From Sclerodactyla briareus (Eukaryota > Echinodermata > Holothuroidea > Dendrochirotida > Sclerodactylidae): DNA of 64,000 nucleotides. The notes beneath the pieces are model-generated. The model saw only the letters and a program-made list of their open reading frames with translations. It did no database searches and was not told the DNA's origin. The stretch spans positions 310,001 through 374,000 of the forward strand of contig JAODTK010000045.1 of the NCBI GenBank assembly GCA_026419785.1, in the 5' to 3' direction. Within the stretch, counting starts at the first letter, position 1, and every line of letters begins with the position of its first letter. Both the position numbers and the translations under genes were made by a program. This document shows, one piece after another, positions 34,452 to 47,290 of the stretch.

Positions 34452-35530
34452 TTTTGATTCCCCTTGACGAAGTCAGAGGAAGCTACTCAGTCCATGCCAG
34501 TGTGTGTGTGTATGTGTGTTGTGTGTTGTGCGGTGAGTGTGTGTGTGGTGACGGCCTGCCTTGTTCAACACGAGTAACTCGATATCATTTGGATGGATCA
34601 AGTTATATGGTAATGGGGTTCCCCATAATGAGTATATGATCCCTATTGTTTTGGGGTCAAGTCAAAGGTCAAGAGAGGTCAAAGTCCGGAAATTTTGTTA
34701 CCACGTCCAGAACACGTCCAGAACGCTGGTCCAATCAGGGTTGAAATTTTGTAGCACTTTCTATGGGGCGTACACAGGAACCCCCTTGTTTTTGTGCAGA
34801 CAGGGGGTCAATTCGAGAAAACAAAATGGGGAAGTTGTGGGAAGGACGTTATTTGCAGTTTTGGCTCGTTAATACGATAACTCAAATACACTTGATGGGA
34901 TTAAGCTCAGACTCGTTGTTTTGGGTTCCCCATAATGAGTACATTGTCCTTATTGTTTTAGGGTCATGTCAAAAGTCATCTGAGGTTAGGAGGTCGCAAG
35001 TCGGTAAACTTGTTAACACGATAATCCAGAATCCTGTAGACCAGGTTGAAATTTTGTACCTGCTTCCCCTCTGAGGCGTACAAGGACCCTATTGTTTTTG
35101 TTTTGCTTTGTAAGGACCGGGGTTAGAATTTATTTCAAAAAATAGTAAATTGTGAACACTCATAATTGAGCAAATGTTCAGCTTGTTAACACGACACCGA
35201 GATTCTACCATCTACCTGGCTGGAATGACGTGATACATTGTCAGGGTTCCCCATCAGAGGTACTAATCACCATTGTTTGGGGGCCATTTCTAAAGTCATC
35301 TGAAGGTCAAGGAAGTCAATCTGAAACTCTGATAACCCGATGATACCCCTCCAAAATGCCTGACCCGATCAGTTAGAATTTGGTATGTCACTTTGTTGTT
35401 GTGCAAAAACGAGAAGCGCTTATCCTTTTTTTTTTGGTGTAAAGATAGATAGACAGACCCACCTACATACAGACACACACAACGTGATCACTACGGTCTC
35501 TCATGACTTCACCCATGGAAAGACCGAAAA
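34452..35530. mobile_element. composite element of about 310-bp monomers (array 3, different right end)
   Basis: Starts TTGATTCCCCTTGACGAAG, then a GTGTGT tract and three more diverged monomers. Instead of the usual right end it runs into AGATAGATAGACAGACC, ACACACAACGTGATCACTAC and CATGGAAAGACCGAAAAG, so it is an older or differently ended relative. Confidence 0.6.
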
Positions 35531-35974
35531 GTGATCCTTATTTTAGTCTCTCTACATACGTGTTTAGGTGAGACAAATTGTGATCAATTTTGCGAGAAAA
35601 TTTAGGGTTCCAAACCTCCCAGATAATGGCCGGAACGAACCTTACTGAGCGTTGTGAGCTATATTGTACCCATGTCATAAAACTGGGGTAATGTCTGCCA
35701 AAACTGGGGAGTTATTAATAAAATGTATGTATGAAAGAATATAATGCATATCAATTGGTTTGAGACGCCAAATTCCCGCTGAGGGGAGCCTGGGGAAAGT
35801 GATGTCACAACACCTTCGCCCCCCCCCCTTATCCGCCCCCCCCCCCATCTAAGAAAATCTACGTTTTTTCCTCTTTCTTCATTACGGGAATTTCCCAGTG
35901 ACATGAGCGTAGACTGAGTAGTTATGAGGCTCACGCCAGTAGCCCCTGTACCCGCCCCAGATTTGGCTATCCAG

Positions 35975-36035
35975 CTGTGGTCACGGGTTAGCGTATCGGA
36001 CTTGCATCTGTCGGTTTATAGTCGAACTCACCGCA
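35975..36035 (+). repeat. tRNA-like SINE head
   Basis: GGGTTAGCGTATCGGACTTG resembles a Pol III A box region, and TATAGTCGAACTCACC a decayed B box about 20 bases on. There is no cloverleaf good enough to call a tRNA gene. Confidence 0.4.
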
Positions 36036-39000
36036 GGTAGGACGACCAAACACGGAAAGATTAACATGTTTTACCACTGTGGTATTCCTCGCATTTCCAA
36101 TAGGTTGAACCCCTGAACCAAGTGAGAAAATTATTACGGGTCGTACGTTCAGGAGACAACCAAAAGTGGTGTCTTTGAACGTGCGTACAACACCCTTCTT
36201 TTCCCTTGGTGATAAAGTGTTTGTAACCACACAAGGAATCAGGTTTAAAGGTTATTGTTTGTATTGCAATCAATCTGTAAGCAAATTCATAGCAATTTGA
36301 CAGTATACAGTTTTGATACTAAATCATGCTGTGTTGGTGTCTTTTTATTTGAAACGTACGTAACACCTAAGCCATTATTGCAAGAAAGTAAATGATAAAG
36401 TAATTCACAGACAAGTCATTTGGGTATTCTCTTCTGTTTCTCATAAAGCTGAACCAAATGCAAGCATCCCTTTCTATGTTTAATATCAATCTAACGACTA
36501 TTTTTTTTTCAAATGTCCCACGTTTGTTGCCGAGTATTGTGGCCTGTACCGTGATAACAGCGGTAATTTTGTCCAGCTTGAATAATCTATTAGACCTATT
36601 CAAGAGACTACATTTACTGTCAGTGTCGGTCATCACTTGTATTTGCCAAAAAAAAAAATGCTGACTCGTGTTTTCATCCTCTTGTTCTAGTTTTTTCACA
36701 TTTCTCTACGGGGCGAGGTAATATTTCCATTCGATTCACGATTTCGCTACAATCTGCGAATATCGCAGACCATCGGCGACGGGTTTGGTACGCAACATTT
36801 GTTGAACTTAGAACGGATCTAGTTGTCACATTTAATTTAGGGCGGTTATATCAATCTCTGGTATTTATAATGTCTTCTATCTATCTATCGATTCCGAAAA
36901 TGTGGAAACTATTCAGTGCACTATTCAAATGCCTTGCAAGTTGCTTGATGCAAAATTATCAAAATACCGCTGAAATGATCCCCCATCCTTTCATTCTTCC
37001 TCAAATCCAAAAAAAAAATCATATTCGTATTAATTGCAGTCTAACTGCTTGCAAACGCCCAATGTTTTTACAAGTTTTTTCCTCGTTTTAAAATTTAAAC
37101 TATTCGAGAGGACGTTTTCAAAATTTCAAGTTGCCCTAAAATCCCCATTTTCCGGGAGTGGGAGGCGCTATTCACTGGTCACTTGTGGTTTCATTTTTCC
37201 TCAGTTGAGGAGCTATCAAGTCAATGTAGGAAATTGTTTTACTTCTGAATAGTATCAGGGTTGAAAAACATTGAGGGTGGCATCACCGATCACTGTTCTA
37301 AGCAGCAACATTTTATTTAATCCTACAAAGATAAGGACAAGCGGATTTTCAAAATTTAATGGAATATTTGTGAGAACTCAATAGCTGTAAAAAGAATTAT
37401 ATGTTCATTGTAAAACAGCATAGGGGTATTAGGCTGTCTCATCGTGATGTTGAAGTGATCAAGGGTTTACGTGGCCAGATCGACAGCATCCAGGATTTCC
37501 TGTTCCAGTTTCAGTGATCTACGAATCGGGGAAAAAAATTACGTGACAAGGTGACCACGGATTCAACGACACACTAACTACTAACTGAACATAAACACGT
37601 CTTACTACTCATCCCTAGTGACTAAAATACAGAAACTGTTTATAAGAGCTGTCCAGAATCAAAGAGTCCGTGAGTATTATTTCTATGTTTGTCAGTGGTA
37701 GCCCCAGATTTGTCACGGCGTTCTTTTCTACTTGAAGAAAATATTATCATAATCTTGCGTAGTGCCTACTCAGTTGCCCCATTGGAATGTTTGTACCCAA
37801 ATTTTATTCATGATCCATCCTCCCAACTTCCCAGTTGGTCGTTGTCTCTTGTGACTTGTCAGGCCAGATTATTTACGAACCCCGAAATTCCGCCCGCGTT
37901 AGCTGGATATGACAGGGATTGCGCTGAATTCTGACGTCAGCATGGAATTTTGGTTGTTATGCACTGAAGCATTTGACGTGTGCCTCATATTCTAACCTGC
38001 TCTAAACTAAAGCGATGTGCGAACTCATTTCATTAAATCATAACTGTCTACTGGCACTTGTGTTAGCAGTCGATGGAGCAGCCAGAAAAATCACAAAATT
38101 TCACGTCATTTATGGGTGGATCGCCACTAAATTCTGATATTTTGTCCTTGTTATTCTACTCACATAAAAAAAAAATTGCAGAAATTCTGATTGGAAACAT
38201 TTTTCCAACTCAAATCAACTCATTATTTGGTTTTTACCCGATAACAGTGTTGTAGTCGAGACCGTACCTCCGAGACTCGAGACTAGCGGGTGTCGAGACC
38301 GATACCAGGACCAACTTCGAGACCGGACCCGCCAAGGTCCGAAGAATACCGAGATCAGACCGAAGTATATAGTCAAGGGTATAGGGAACCTTCGCAGTCC
38401 GACTGTATTGTAAGCCTATTTACACCAACAGGCTCGATTTGTCGACATGATGGACAACCGCTGCTCCTTGATAAATTTGCTTTTTCTATGATCTGCAAAA
38501 CAAGCAACCTTCTTCCTCTCTTGCTTCTTCTTATCCCCATCATTCTCCACAGTCGATGAGGAATAAGTCAACCCACTGAGTATAAATCAAGGGTGGTGCC
38601 ATGTAGCATGCACTCCCATTCCCGTCATCCCCCTCTCCCAGTTCGCCAAAGCTTTATCGATTAAGCATCCACCACAATACACCACCCCCATCAACATTCC
38701 ATTAAAATGTAAAAATCAGGTTGTGAAGACCCCGCTAGGATGCAGAGTGCAGACTGACCTCTATGTCATGCAACCAGTACTTGAATATGGTACGATACCA
38801 GTACATTGGCCACTGCGCTGCCATGACTGAGCCCCCCCCCCCACCTCTTTCACTTTGGTCTACCTCTTCGCGTGGCCTGGGAACATGTTTTCCTCCTCCC
38901 CTGCATCCTTCATGCAAGCATTCAGATACTACGGCTCCCTAAACCCGGAAATTATTGAGCATCTCTCTCTGTATCCAAATAACTTCTTATGTTGTACCCC

Positions 39001-40881
39001 CACCCCTGGACACCACTTCGTTATGTAGCCAGGTGGCGCTATTGTGTCTCCTCCGAGCCCTGTCCCCTATACCCGAAATCATACTAATAACTTGACCCCT
39101 TCACATGCATTACCATTAGCTTTTGTGTCATATGCAATTTCATATACCATTTATTGTAACGTTATGCCTCATTGTAAAAATGAGAATTCAGTGTGTTTAG
39201 GCAGGTTTTACGTGGACCCTATTCACAAATACCAGTACAGATTAAGTTGGTCATTTTTCAGCTATTCAACAGCTAGCAAATTCCCTCTGGACAAAAACAT
39301 GACCCACCACTGGGGCTAAGGCCTAGTTTACTACGAGTACTTTGTAGGCCTGAATTGACTATAACGTTACTTAAAAATGACTTCGTTGATTGACATATGG
39401 CTTAGCTACTCATGAAAAAAGAGTAGCCAATAAAGCACATCAAGATACATGTAAATAAGTGTAATGAAAACAATTCCTCATTCAGGGACTGGCAGACAAT
39501 GTTCAGATAACTTTCGCGAAACTGTTACCAATGTCAGAAAGGTTCTAACCCATCTGGAAAATCGAAACAAATTCATGTGCAAGTTCATACATTGATAATT
39601 GATAGTCATTTAGGATGCTGCGCGGTACTAGCATACATTCATTACCAATTAATACTTGCTCCTCCTCCCCATGGAAATAGTAATCGGAATCACTAAATAT
39701 ACTCTCCGTCTTTCTCTCCTGCGTGCGTGGAGAGTTTTTGTATTGGGGTAGCATAGTAATGGGGTTCCCACGTTTCTAGGCCGGGTTATTTTTTTTCATT
39801 CATTTTGTATCATGGTTAGGGTTCAGCATATTCGGGTGGATAAAAATTAGGTTGAATAGCCAACAATACGGCTTTGAAAAATCGTGGAAGCCACAGGACA
39901 CTAGTAAGGTTTGAACAGACACTAACATTTATCAGAGCATTGATTGGCTAATGTACAATATATCACTGTAAATAAGCCATTCTAATTAGAGTGAAGCAAC
40001 ACAATGAACCAGTCACCATACCAGGTTGACTCCTTTGCCTACTGTACTGTGACTACTGTGAGTGGACGGCAAAAAGTTGAGGCTAGCAACCAATACTGGT
40101 CCTGGGGCGGTTTCCCAACATTGACGATAGTTAAGTAAGTATTAAAGGCCAACTACACTTGCTAGTTCATAGCAAAGCTCAACACATGAATTGCAGGGTT
40201 TTTTCGCTGAAATAGAATTATTAGATAATTTATATTTAGATTTGTATAGAAAACAAGACGACACAATATTTTGTGCTGGTCTCAAGGCGAACGGAAGAAA
40301 GAAGTTCCCGTCAGAAGGGTTCTTCAAGACCATCGTTACACACACCAGTGTTGGAGGACTTGAGTCCTGGTCTCGGTCTCGATTTTGGTGTTAGTGTTAT
40401 AATGTTAAAGAGAGAAAAACAGCCTCATTCAAATATCACTTTGTCGAGGTTTATCGCATGTTCTGTTGGGAAGATATGGCTTCGAGTTAGTATTGCAGAT
40501 TGTGCGCCAGTTGAACCAGCTAAATCAATGTTTCCACTTTCCACACTTGAAAATGGTTAGAGGAGTGGTATTTGGAAGAGATATGGTGTCCTGATTATTG
40601 TGGTATATATACTGCCCCTGACATAGTAAAATGCCAGTGGGAATACTATTTTCATAGATTGTTGATTAATCACATTAAACCTACCTGTTTGGTCCTCCGT
40701 GTTTACCAAATATTTCTAGAACTAAATTCATTATTCAGCTAGAATATTACAATTTCAGTAGTGTCAGTTGTTGGGTTTTGATTCATGTAGTCCTGGTTAA
40801 GTTCTGTGCTAGTTGAATGAAAAGAAAATCTTGCGTACATTTCAAACATACATTGATATCCTTGATTGAATTGTTTTGCAG
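36036..40881. other. long stretch without recognised genes
   Basis: Ordinary AT-rich DNA. At 38248-38350 there is a run of GAGACC/GAGACT words (TCGAGACCGATACCAGGACC), and at 40360-40390 the opposite orientation (GTCCTGGTCTCGGTCTCG). They may be parts of one repeat family. Open frames here are short and lack splice context. Confidence 0.4.
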
Positions 40882-40971
40882 GTCCCAGTAGCTACCAAGT
40901 ATGTGCCTGTTGTGGCCATGTATCTTCATAAGAGGCTGCTCCACCAAAGCCAGTACCGTCCAGTAAAAAAG
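40882..40971 (+). CDS. unidentified exon, exactly 30 codons
   Basis: The acceptor TTGAATTGTTTTGCAG ends at 40881 and the donor GTCAGA starts at 40972. The 90 bases are open in phase 0: VPVATKYVPVVAMYLHKR then LLHQSQYRPVKK. Length is a multiple of three, and its end phase matches the start of the exon at 43284. This pair is one of the cleaner unidentified gene signals in the window, with no indel needed. Family not recognised; a basic, helical segment. Confidence 0.55.
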
Positions 40972-43283
40972 GTCAGAATGACATGTGTTGAATGAAAACT
41001 TGACTGTGAATGAATACATGTATGATATACTTGACATAGCGCTTCTCACTACATCTCATAAGCACTACAATGTGAATATTATTTTAAATAAGGAGGCAAC
41101 ACTGGTGAATAATGGGAAGAATCAAAACTGATGGTGGAACTTGTTAAATTCATAACCTCAAAAATTAAGATTATACTGAGCAATGAAATATAAAGGCTCT
41201 GAATTTTTGGTGGGAAAGTGTGTGGCGTTGCTTCATCAGCACTATTGGGTGGTTGAGTTGTGAATGTTGTTGTGTATTGGTTGTGCAGGTTTAGGAATAG
41301 ACCGGTAGATGCCAAACTCAATTGAAGACCCTGGCTAATATATACATATGGTTCAATCTACAATTTGAACTTTCAGCAAAGTTGAAACAATGCGTTCTAT
41401 GAGTTCATTGGTCGATATAGAATGAGGAGAAACCCAGACCAGGTTATCTCTGCAATGGATAATTATAAAGCTAGCTCAGCATTGCACTAGAATTCTAATG
41501 GAAGCTCATGCCCTAATTAAAGGCGTCATTCAACATTTGAGATATTCAAAAATAAGAATCGATGATGATACTGAAATGAATGCCATCGTTTGATACCTCT
41601 CATCCTACAAGGAGAACTTCAGTCAAAATGTTCGCACTCAAATGAATTTCTATTTTGAGGAAAATAGTGATCAGAGTCAGCATTTTGAAAAAAAAGATGG
41701 CCTGGCCCGTAGCAAATGTAGTGTTTTGCCCATAAGGATCATACACAAAATCATGAATGTTGACTTGATAGTTTCGTTTTTTTCAGAGATTTTTCTCAAT
41801 TGTAGTTTTTTTTATATCAGACAATGCAATAGATTTGACAGTTGGTAGCTTAGTGGCCTGGATTGAGGAGGACTGAAATAACAGGTAATGGAACTGTGAT
41901 AGAGCACGTTTGAAAATCTGGGACAAAAGCCTTAAAACAATAATCTAGGCTGACTGTACCTACCTTTTCAACTAAATAGCAGTTGTCCTAGCTATTGTGC
42001 ATACAATTCAGACTATTTTTTAACCAGAGTGGCCAGCTTAGCAGTCCTATAATGGCAGACTTCACAGTGTAAGTGCCCCCATTTGGCTTGCAAGGGAGTT
42101 GAGATTTGTAGAAGCAGGTTTTGATTGAAATCGGACTAAAGGTCCTAAAACAAAGATTTTGTTATCTTTGTTCTAATAAATGGTGCTGGCTTAAGGTTTG
42201 CATTCTGACAGAGGGCTTTAATTAGAATGAATAAGGGCAATTCCACGGTTACCACGTTACATTTTTGGAGACTTTGGGTCATAAATAGTCCGATAGCTCC
42301 ACCATTCAATAATTTAAATGGCTGCTCTCCATACATTGGTAGGGTCCAAACGGACCCAAACATTGGCAAAGGCACAATTTGATTATATTGTTTCTTGTAG
42401 GATATAGATGCAGGGAAGTGTCGTTACCCACGTTATATTTGAAAATCACCCTAACTTCAAAATAATTTCATTAAAATGTCCCTATCCTGGATTATTGGTA
42501 GAAAACCCTAAAAATTTACATGTTTCTCAGAGCTTAGATGATGATACAGATTTTAGACACACTTAAAATATACTGTCCCGGTCTCCGCCTTTGTCAAAAT
42601 AATGAATTTACCGGTTACGTACCACGTTACAGTTCCTCACTTAACACTTGTCACTCAAAACTGATATCCAAATTGTGACATCACATTTTAAACAATCACT
42701 GGGACCAACAAAGCGACACAGTATTTGAAATTATCGTACTCTCATTTATCGTTATGGTCAAAAATCCATTAATTACTTCTACTGAGTGACTTCAATGTTA
42801 GTGAAACTGAGGTCACTTTTTTTTTGAAAGGGGTTGTTTTTCCAATGAAAACTAATGTAGAATTCACGATCAAGCTGAAATGGTTTTAAATTAAGGGAAT
42901 TGTCAATAACATTCCATCAATATCACCATAGCCATTGTATCACAGTAACTACCAAGTCAGAGCATATTCATTTTTGGGCCATGTCCCCATCTTCATGAAT
43001 TGCCCTAAAGTAGTGCCCGTAGTGGTCATGCTGCGATGTATTTTGAGTTTCACTGTTGGTTAGAATCAAGTGTTGCATCAAATCCTGCTAAAACTTGTTT
43101 GTGTATGGTATCACAAAAAGCTAAAACTTTCCTATGTTTTTCTTTTTGTGTGTATGTGTGTGCCATGCAAGGTGACGTTCTTTTGAGCCCACTGAGAGTG
43201 GCTAGATATAGTTTCCGAGGCTCATAATTGGATTTGCACAATCTCATATGAGATTCTTCAGCTGCTTTCTTCCTCATCTACAG

Positions 43284-43387
43284 GGATTGATCACAAGGTT
43301 GGCCGAACGACGACGTACTGGCAGAATCAGTAGAGGACGCCCTGCATATACACTTGGTCTAGTGAATTTGAGAATCCATTCAGGAAG
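43284..43387 (+). CDS. unidentified exon, arginine-rich, phase-compatible with 40882-40971
   Basis: The acceptor TCTTCCTCATCTACAG ends at 43283 and a consensus donor GTAAGT starts at 43388. The open frame in phase 0 gives GLITRLAERRRTGRISRGRP, then AYTLGLVNLRIHSG and two bases of the next codon. Joined to the preceding exon it gives a continuous basic protein segment of 64 residues. Family not recognised. Confidence 0.6.
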
Positions 43388-43769
43388 GTAAGTGCTGCCA
43401 CCACAACCCAGCTAAGTCACACCCATTAGTTGCCACTTGTCACCCTGGATATACTTGTCTCCACTTGAGAGTACCTCTCATATAAGGATGCATGATAGCG
43501 GGAACAGGCTACTTTTCTGAACATTTTGAGATAGGGATGGCTTGCAACTGAAAGTCTGGAATACTTAATAAAGATCTAGTACTTTACTCAGGATAGGAGC
43601 TATCATCAGTCATGAAGATGCCCTGCTGCCGGGCCTGTGTGTATAATTAAGTCCCGTTCATTTTTCCTCTGACTGTCATGAAACTGCACTTGATTTGGAG
43701 GTTATATAGCTTGGAGACATACAGTGAAAGTAACTTTACGAATGTGTTCTCCTTGATTGCTATATTATT

Positions 43770-44745
43770 GCGCTATCATCATCATCGTAAACAGTTTTAC
43801 GTCAGAAGTCCATGCTAGCATGGTTAGACGGGAGCCCTCTAATGGCAAACTCTCTTCCACTCCCAATCTATTCTGGGCTAAGGCATGGTCCATACCTTTG
43901 ACAGCGAGGTCACTACGAACAACCTGTCCTAAGTTCTCAAGGCCTACCTCTCCTACGATTACCAGTAACCGTGATCTCTCCTAACCTCTTAACCCAGTTG
44001 GCAACTTGGCATCCTCCATTCTTCCAACATGTTCAAATCATTTGAGTCTGTGACTTTGGACACAGTCACAAATATTTTCCCGGACCCAAGCATCTCTCAG
44101 CTCAATTGAAGATTTTCTATCCTTTAAAGTCACTCACAAATCCATCGACCCATCCCTATATCATTTTCTCCACCTCGAGTCTAATCAAATCTTCTGCTTT
44201 AACTGCCCAAATCTCACTATCATAGAGTACTACACTTCTAACACTTAAGCTGCCTTCAAGGACTCTCCCCTTCATACACAAAGAGAAACACCCCGAGAGT
44301 GAGCAGTGGCAACAGTTCTCTGAACTTTTCCACCCATTCCCATCCTAGTCCCGAACTTTCCTCCCCACCTCACCTGCACTAATCATATCGCCTAAATAAC
44401 AGAATTTTCCCACGAACATCATGGATTTGCCAACCAATTGAACCGACTCAGGCGGGACTCTAATAACTTGCCCTCTACGGTATTTACACTTAAAATCCAA
44501 AACAGAACTCAAAACTACCTCTGACACAAAACCAAATAACCGCTGCAACCCTTGTTAACGCCGGTGTCCTGCAGGACTGCAAGAAATAGAATTACTACCA
44601 GCTCCTTTTCTACAAATGGAGCAGGGCCAATTTCCAGAGCTAATAGCAGGGACACTGTCACAATTACTGACCAAACCTTGATCTTCTTCATATTAACCTT
44701 AAGGCCCTCACACATTTTCATTGCAGGAAACGCGGGAGGGCATTA
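43770..44745 (-). mobile_element. degenerate non-LTR retrotransposon (LINE), RT C-terminal part
   Basis: Read on the minus strand, the segment gives EGLKVNMKKIKV (RT thumb approach), a cysteine motif PCSICRKGAGSNSISC, VIRVPPESVQLVGK, FCYLGDMISAG, VRSVVLYDSEIWAVKAEDL and VKRLGEITVTGNRRRGRP. This ordered set is typical of the C-terminal RT region of a widespread invertebrate LINE family, ending in a GAT-repeat tail (ATGATGATGATAG near 43778). Multiple stops and frameshifts make it dead. The 5' part, including the endonuclease and RT catalytic core, is absent. Confidence 0.85.
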
Positions 44746-44849
44746 ACTAGCTAAGAATCTCGAGAGGTGATGGCAAACAAATGCCGTTTGGCCCCATTTC
44801 ATTTCTTGGGCTCACCACGAATCAACCTGAGGAAAATAATGTGTAATAG

Positions 44850-46125
44850 AGTTTGGTGCAATATCATATATAGTACCAAGGCGCTTCACAGAAAAAGAAG
44901 AAGAGCTATTTGACCCCCAAACATGAGAAAGAGACAAGAGAAACGCCACAATTTACAAGTGGAATAAGATGCACTTTGAGCCTCGATTTGAAAGCACATT
45001 TCACACCATCTGCGGACCTTGTAGAAATAGGAAGGCCATTAAATAAATGAGCAGCAGCTTGATAAAAGGAAATTTCACCATAATTGGTGAGATTGATAGG
45101 AGGGACACGTAGTAGAAGTGTCGAGGAAAGAAGAGATGGCCAGGGACATACTGTCAATTTGTTGCTGATATACCGAATTCTCAAGTATTTCAGCAATTTG
45201 ACTTTGATTCGCTTTTAAGGAGAGCCAGTGCAATCCTTGCCGGGTAGGGCTGATATGGTCGAATTCCCTTGCACGAGTAAAAACGCGCGCCACAGAATTC
45301 GTACAGTTTTTATGCATCTACTTGACTATCTGGAAAAGAAAACAAGACGCTATTACAATAATTCCAACCCAGATGAAATGGATGCGAGGACAAGATCTTA
45401 CGAAGCAGACTTGTGAGGAATTTTTCCAGAACGAACCATATTCCCTATATGATACTGTAGTTTGCAAATCGGCAAACATGACAAATGTGCTTTTTCATAT
45501 TCATTGTGAGTCAAAGTGAACAAATTTTCAACAGAAATAGAAGGAGTTATGATGGTATCACCGATTTTGATTTTTCGAATGAGATTTGGAGCCGGCACGA
45601 GCCTTTGGTTTTCGCATCATCAATCCTGAGTTGTTTTTCACGCATAGGGATTTTCATAATTTCAATGCACAACTGAAGTTTACCTACAGCTCTCAGAGCG
45701 GCATGAGTGTCATTGGGATTGAAACTACAGACAGCTGTGTGCAATCGCATATTATGGAATAGGATCCATGATTGGCCATATTTCTCCCAAAAACTTTTTA
45801 TAGAGATTGAAAAAAGTCGGTCACCAAGATGGATTCCGGTGGAACACCATACGAAGAGCATGTTAGGTGCGGATGTGCCATCGAAATACCACACTGAGGC
45901 GTGTTTCACGTAAGACGAACCAGTTCAATACTTCAATGCTCATCAGGAACCCTGTAGGTTAATATCTGTACTTTGTACGTTTGTGGTGTGTGGTGTGGCT
46001 GCTGAGAGATCAAGCAGCACCAGTAATTGACAGAATGAATATTGCCATGGGGAATTTAAGATAGTATCCTTCACTTCCTCACATACTACTCCATATTTTA
46101 GAGTTTTTTCCATACTAGGTCTTCT
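44850..46125 (-). mobile_element. degenerate CR1/L2-like LINE, RT domain
   Basis: Minus-strand translation gives, in order, LLVLLDLSAA (RT catalytic region, entering the FDTVDH-like site), a decayed GVPQGS block (STGIHLGDRLFSIS), a segment like KLRIDDAKT, IGDTIITPSISVENL, ARVFTRAREFDHISP with LHWLSLK, and LTNYGEISFYQAAAHLF. This is the usual order for CR1/L2/Rex-type elements. Stops and shifts interrupt it and no ORF1 or endonuclease is seen. The 3' end near 44860 carries ATATAGTACCAAGGCGCTTC, a typical tail word. Its 5' side is cut by a fragment of the 310-bp-monomer element at 46126. Confidence 0.85.
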
Positions 46126-46185
46126 TGATTTTCTTGACGAAGTCAAGGAATCTATGCAGTCATGACTGTGTGTGTGTGTGTGTGA
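46126..46185 (+). mobile_element. left-end fragment of the 310-bp-monomer element
   Basis: GATTTTCTTGACGAAGTCAA, then GGAATCTATGCAGTCATGAC and a GT run: the same start as at 31665, 33295, 34452 and 58744. In this copy the start forms a hairpin, CTTGAC GAA GTCAAG. Confidence 0.7.
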
Positions 46186-46771
46186 GTGACCCTAGCCTTG
46201 TAAAGGACAACTGCAAGCTTGGATACAACGTTATATGTTATATTGTGGAGAATGGAAAACTGTATCTGTGTAGGCCCAAACCCCATTCAATACGATGTTC
46301 CAGTGGATTTATTGGCCTTCAAATTTTGGGCCATTAGGCAAAGAAAATTGGGGAGAATCCCGATTACACAATAACGCATGACGTCAACATGGACACCACA
46401 GGAAATTATGTGGATGTATTTGATGTTTCCGTTTGGATAGGCAACATTAGCAGAAGGTCTGTTTCTCCTCTCAACTGAAGTAACAATCGCACCTACCAAC
46501 CACTACAACAATCCTCTCCAAGAGACTTAAATGGCTTTTCGAAGTAATACTGTTTTGAAATTCAATAGAAAACAAGAATGTTGCAGAGTTGTGCAAGTAT
46601 GACATCAATTTATTGTTGCATGAGGGGATGCATTTCGGTATTGTGCAATACACAGTATTAACAATACACAAACTTCAACAATGACTATAACTCTGTACGG
46701 AAAGCTCCTAGAAACTGGTTTTTTATACGGCTAGTAAATAGCCCCTGTATGAATCATCTGCAGTTGTCCTT

Positions 46772-46978
46772 CAACATGATAACTCAACACCTTGTGGCTT
46801 ATCAGTTCATACTTGGTATATGGGTTCCCAATGATGAGTACATGATCCCTATTGTTTTGGGTCAGGTCAAGGTAATCTGAGGTCAAGGAGGTCAAGTCTG
46901 GAAATTTTGTTAACACAACAAGTCCTGAATGCCTCGTTCGATTAGTTGGAAGTTTGCAGCTTTCTTATGAGGAGGTAT
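46772..46978 (+). repeat. single monomer of the 310-bp repeat family
   Basis: Contains ACATGATAACTCAACACC, TGATGAGTACATGATCCC and TAACACAACAAGTCCTGAAT in the same order as the arrays. It is separated from the left-end fragment at 46126 by about 590 unrelated bases. Confidence 0.6.
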
Positions 46979-47054
46979 AACTACCAATAGAGGAAAAGAT
47001 CTTGCACATAAAATGTTTAAAAAGATGGTCTACAAAATTTTTTAATGTTACTTA

Positions 47055-47290
47055 TTAAAAGACCAGGACTGAAATGACTCCCCGTACAAAAATATATTAT
47101 ATTACTATGGAGAGACAGGACTGAAGGACCGTCTTGAAAATATAAATTACATTATGAAAGACAGGATCTGAAATGACGTACAAAAAATAAATAGACCATA
47201 TGGAGACAAGACTAAAACGACAGTACAAAAATAGAACATTTAATTAGAGAAGACAGCGACTGAAAGAAGTATGAAAATATAAATTACATA
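47055..47290. repeat. tandem repeat, period about 48 bp, five units
   Basis: Units share AGACAGGACTGAAATGAC, GTACAAAAATATAAATTACA and TATGG, starting near 47058, 47111, 47156, 47203 and 47247. All are diverged. Confidence 0.65.

Noticed and set aside
35975-36035. A functional tRNA gene
   Set aside because: A and B box-like words exist but the acceptor and anticodon stems do not pair.
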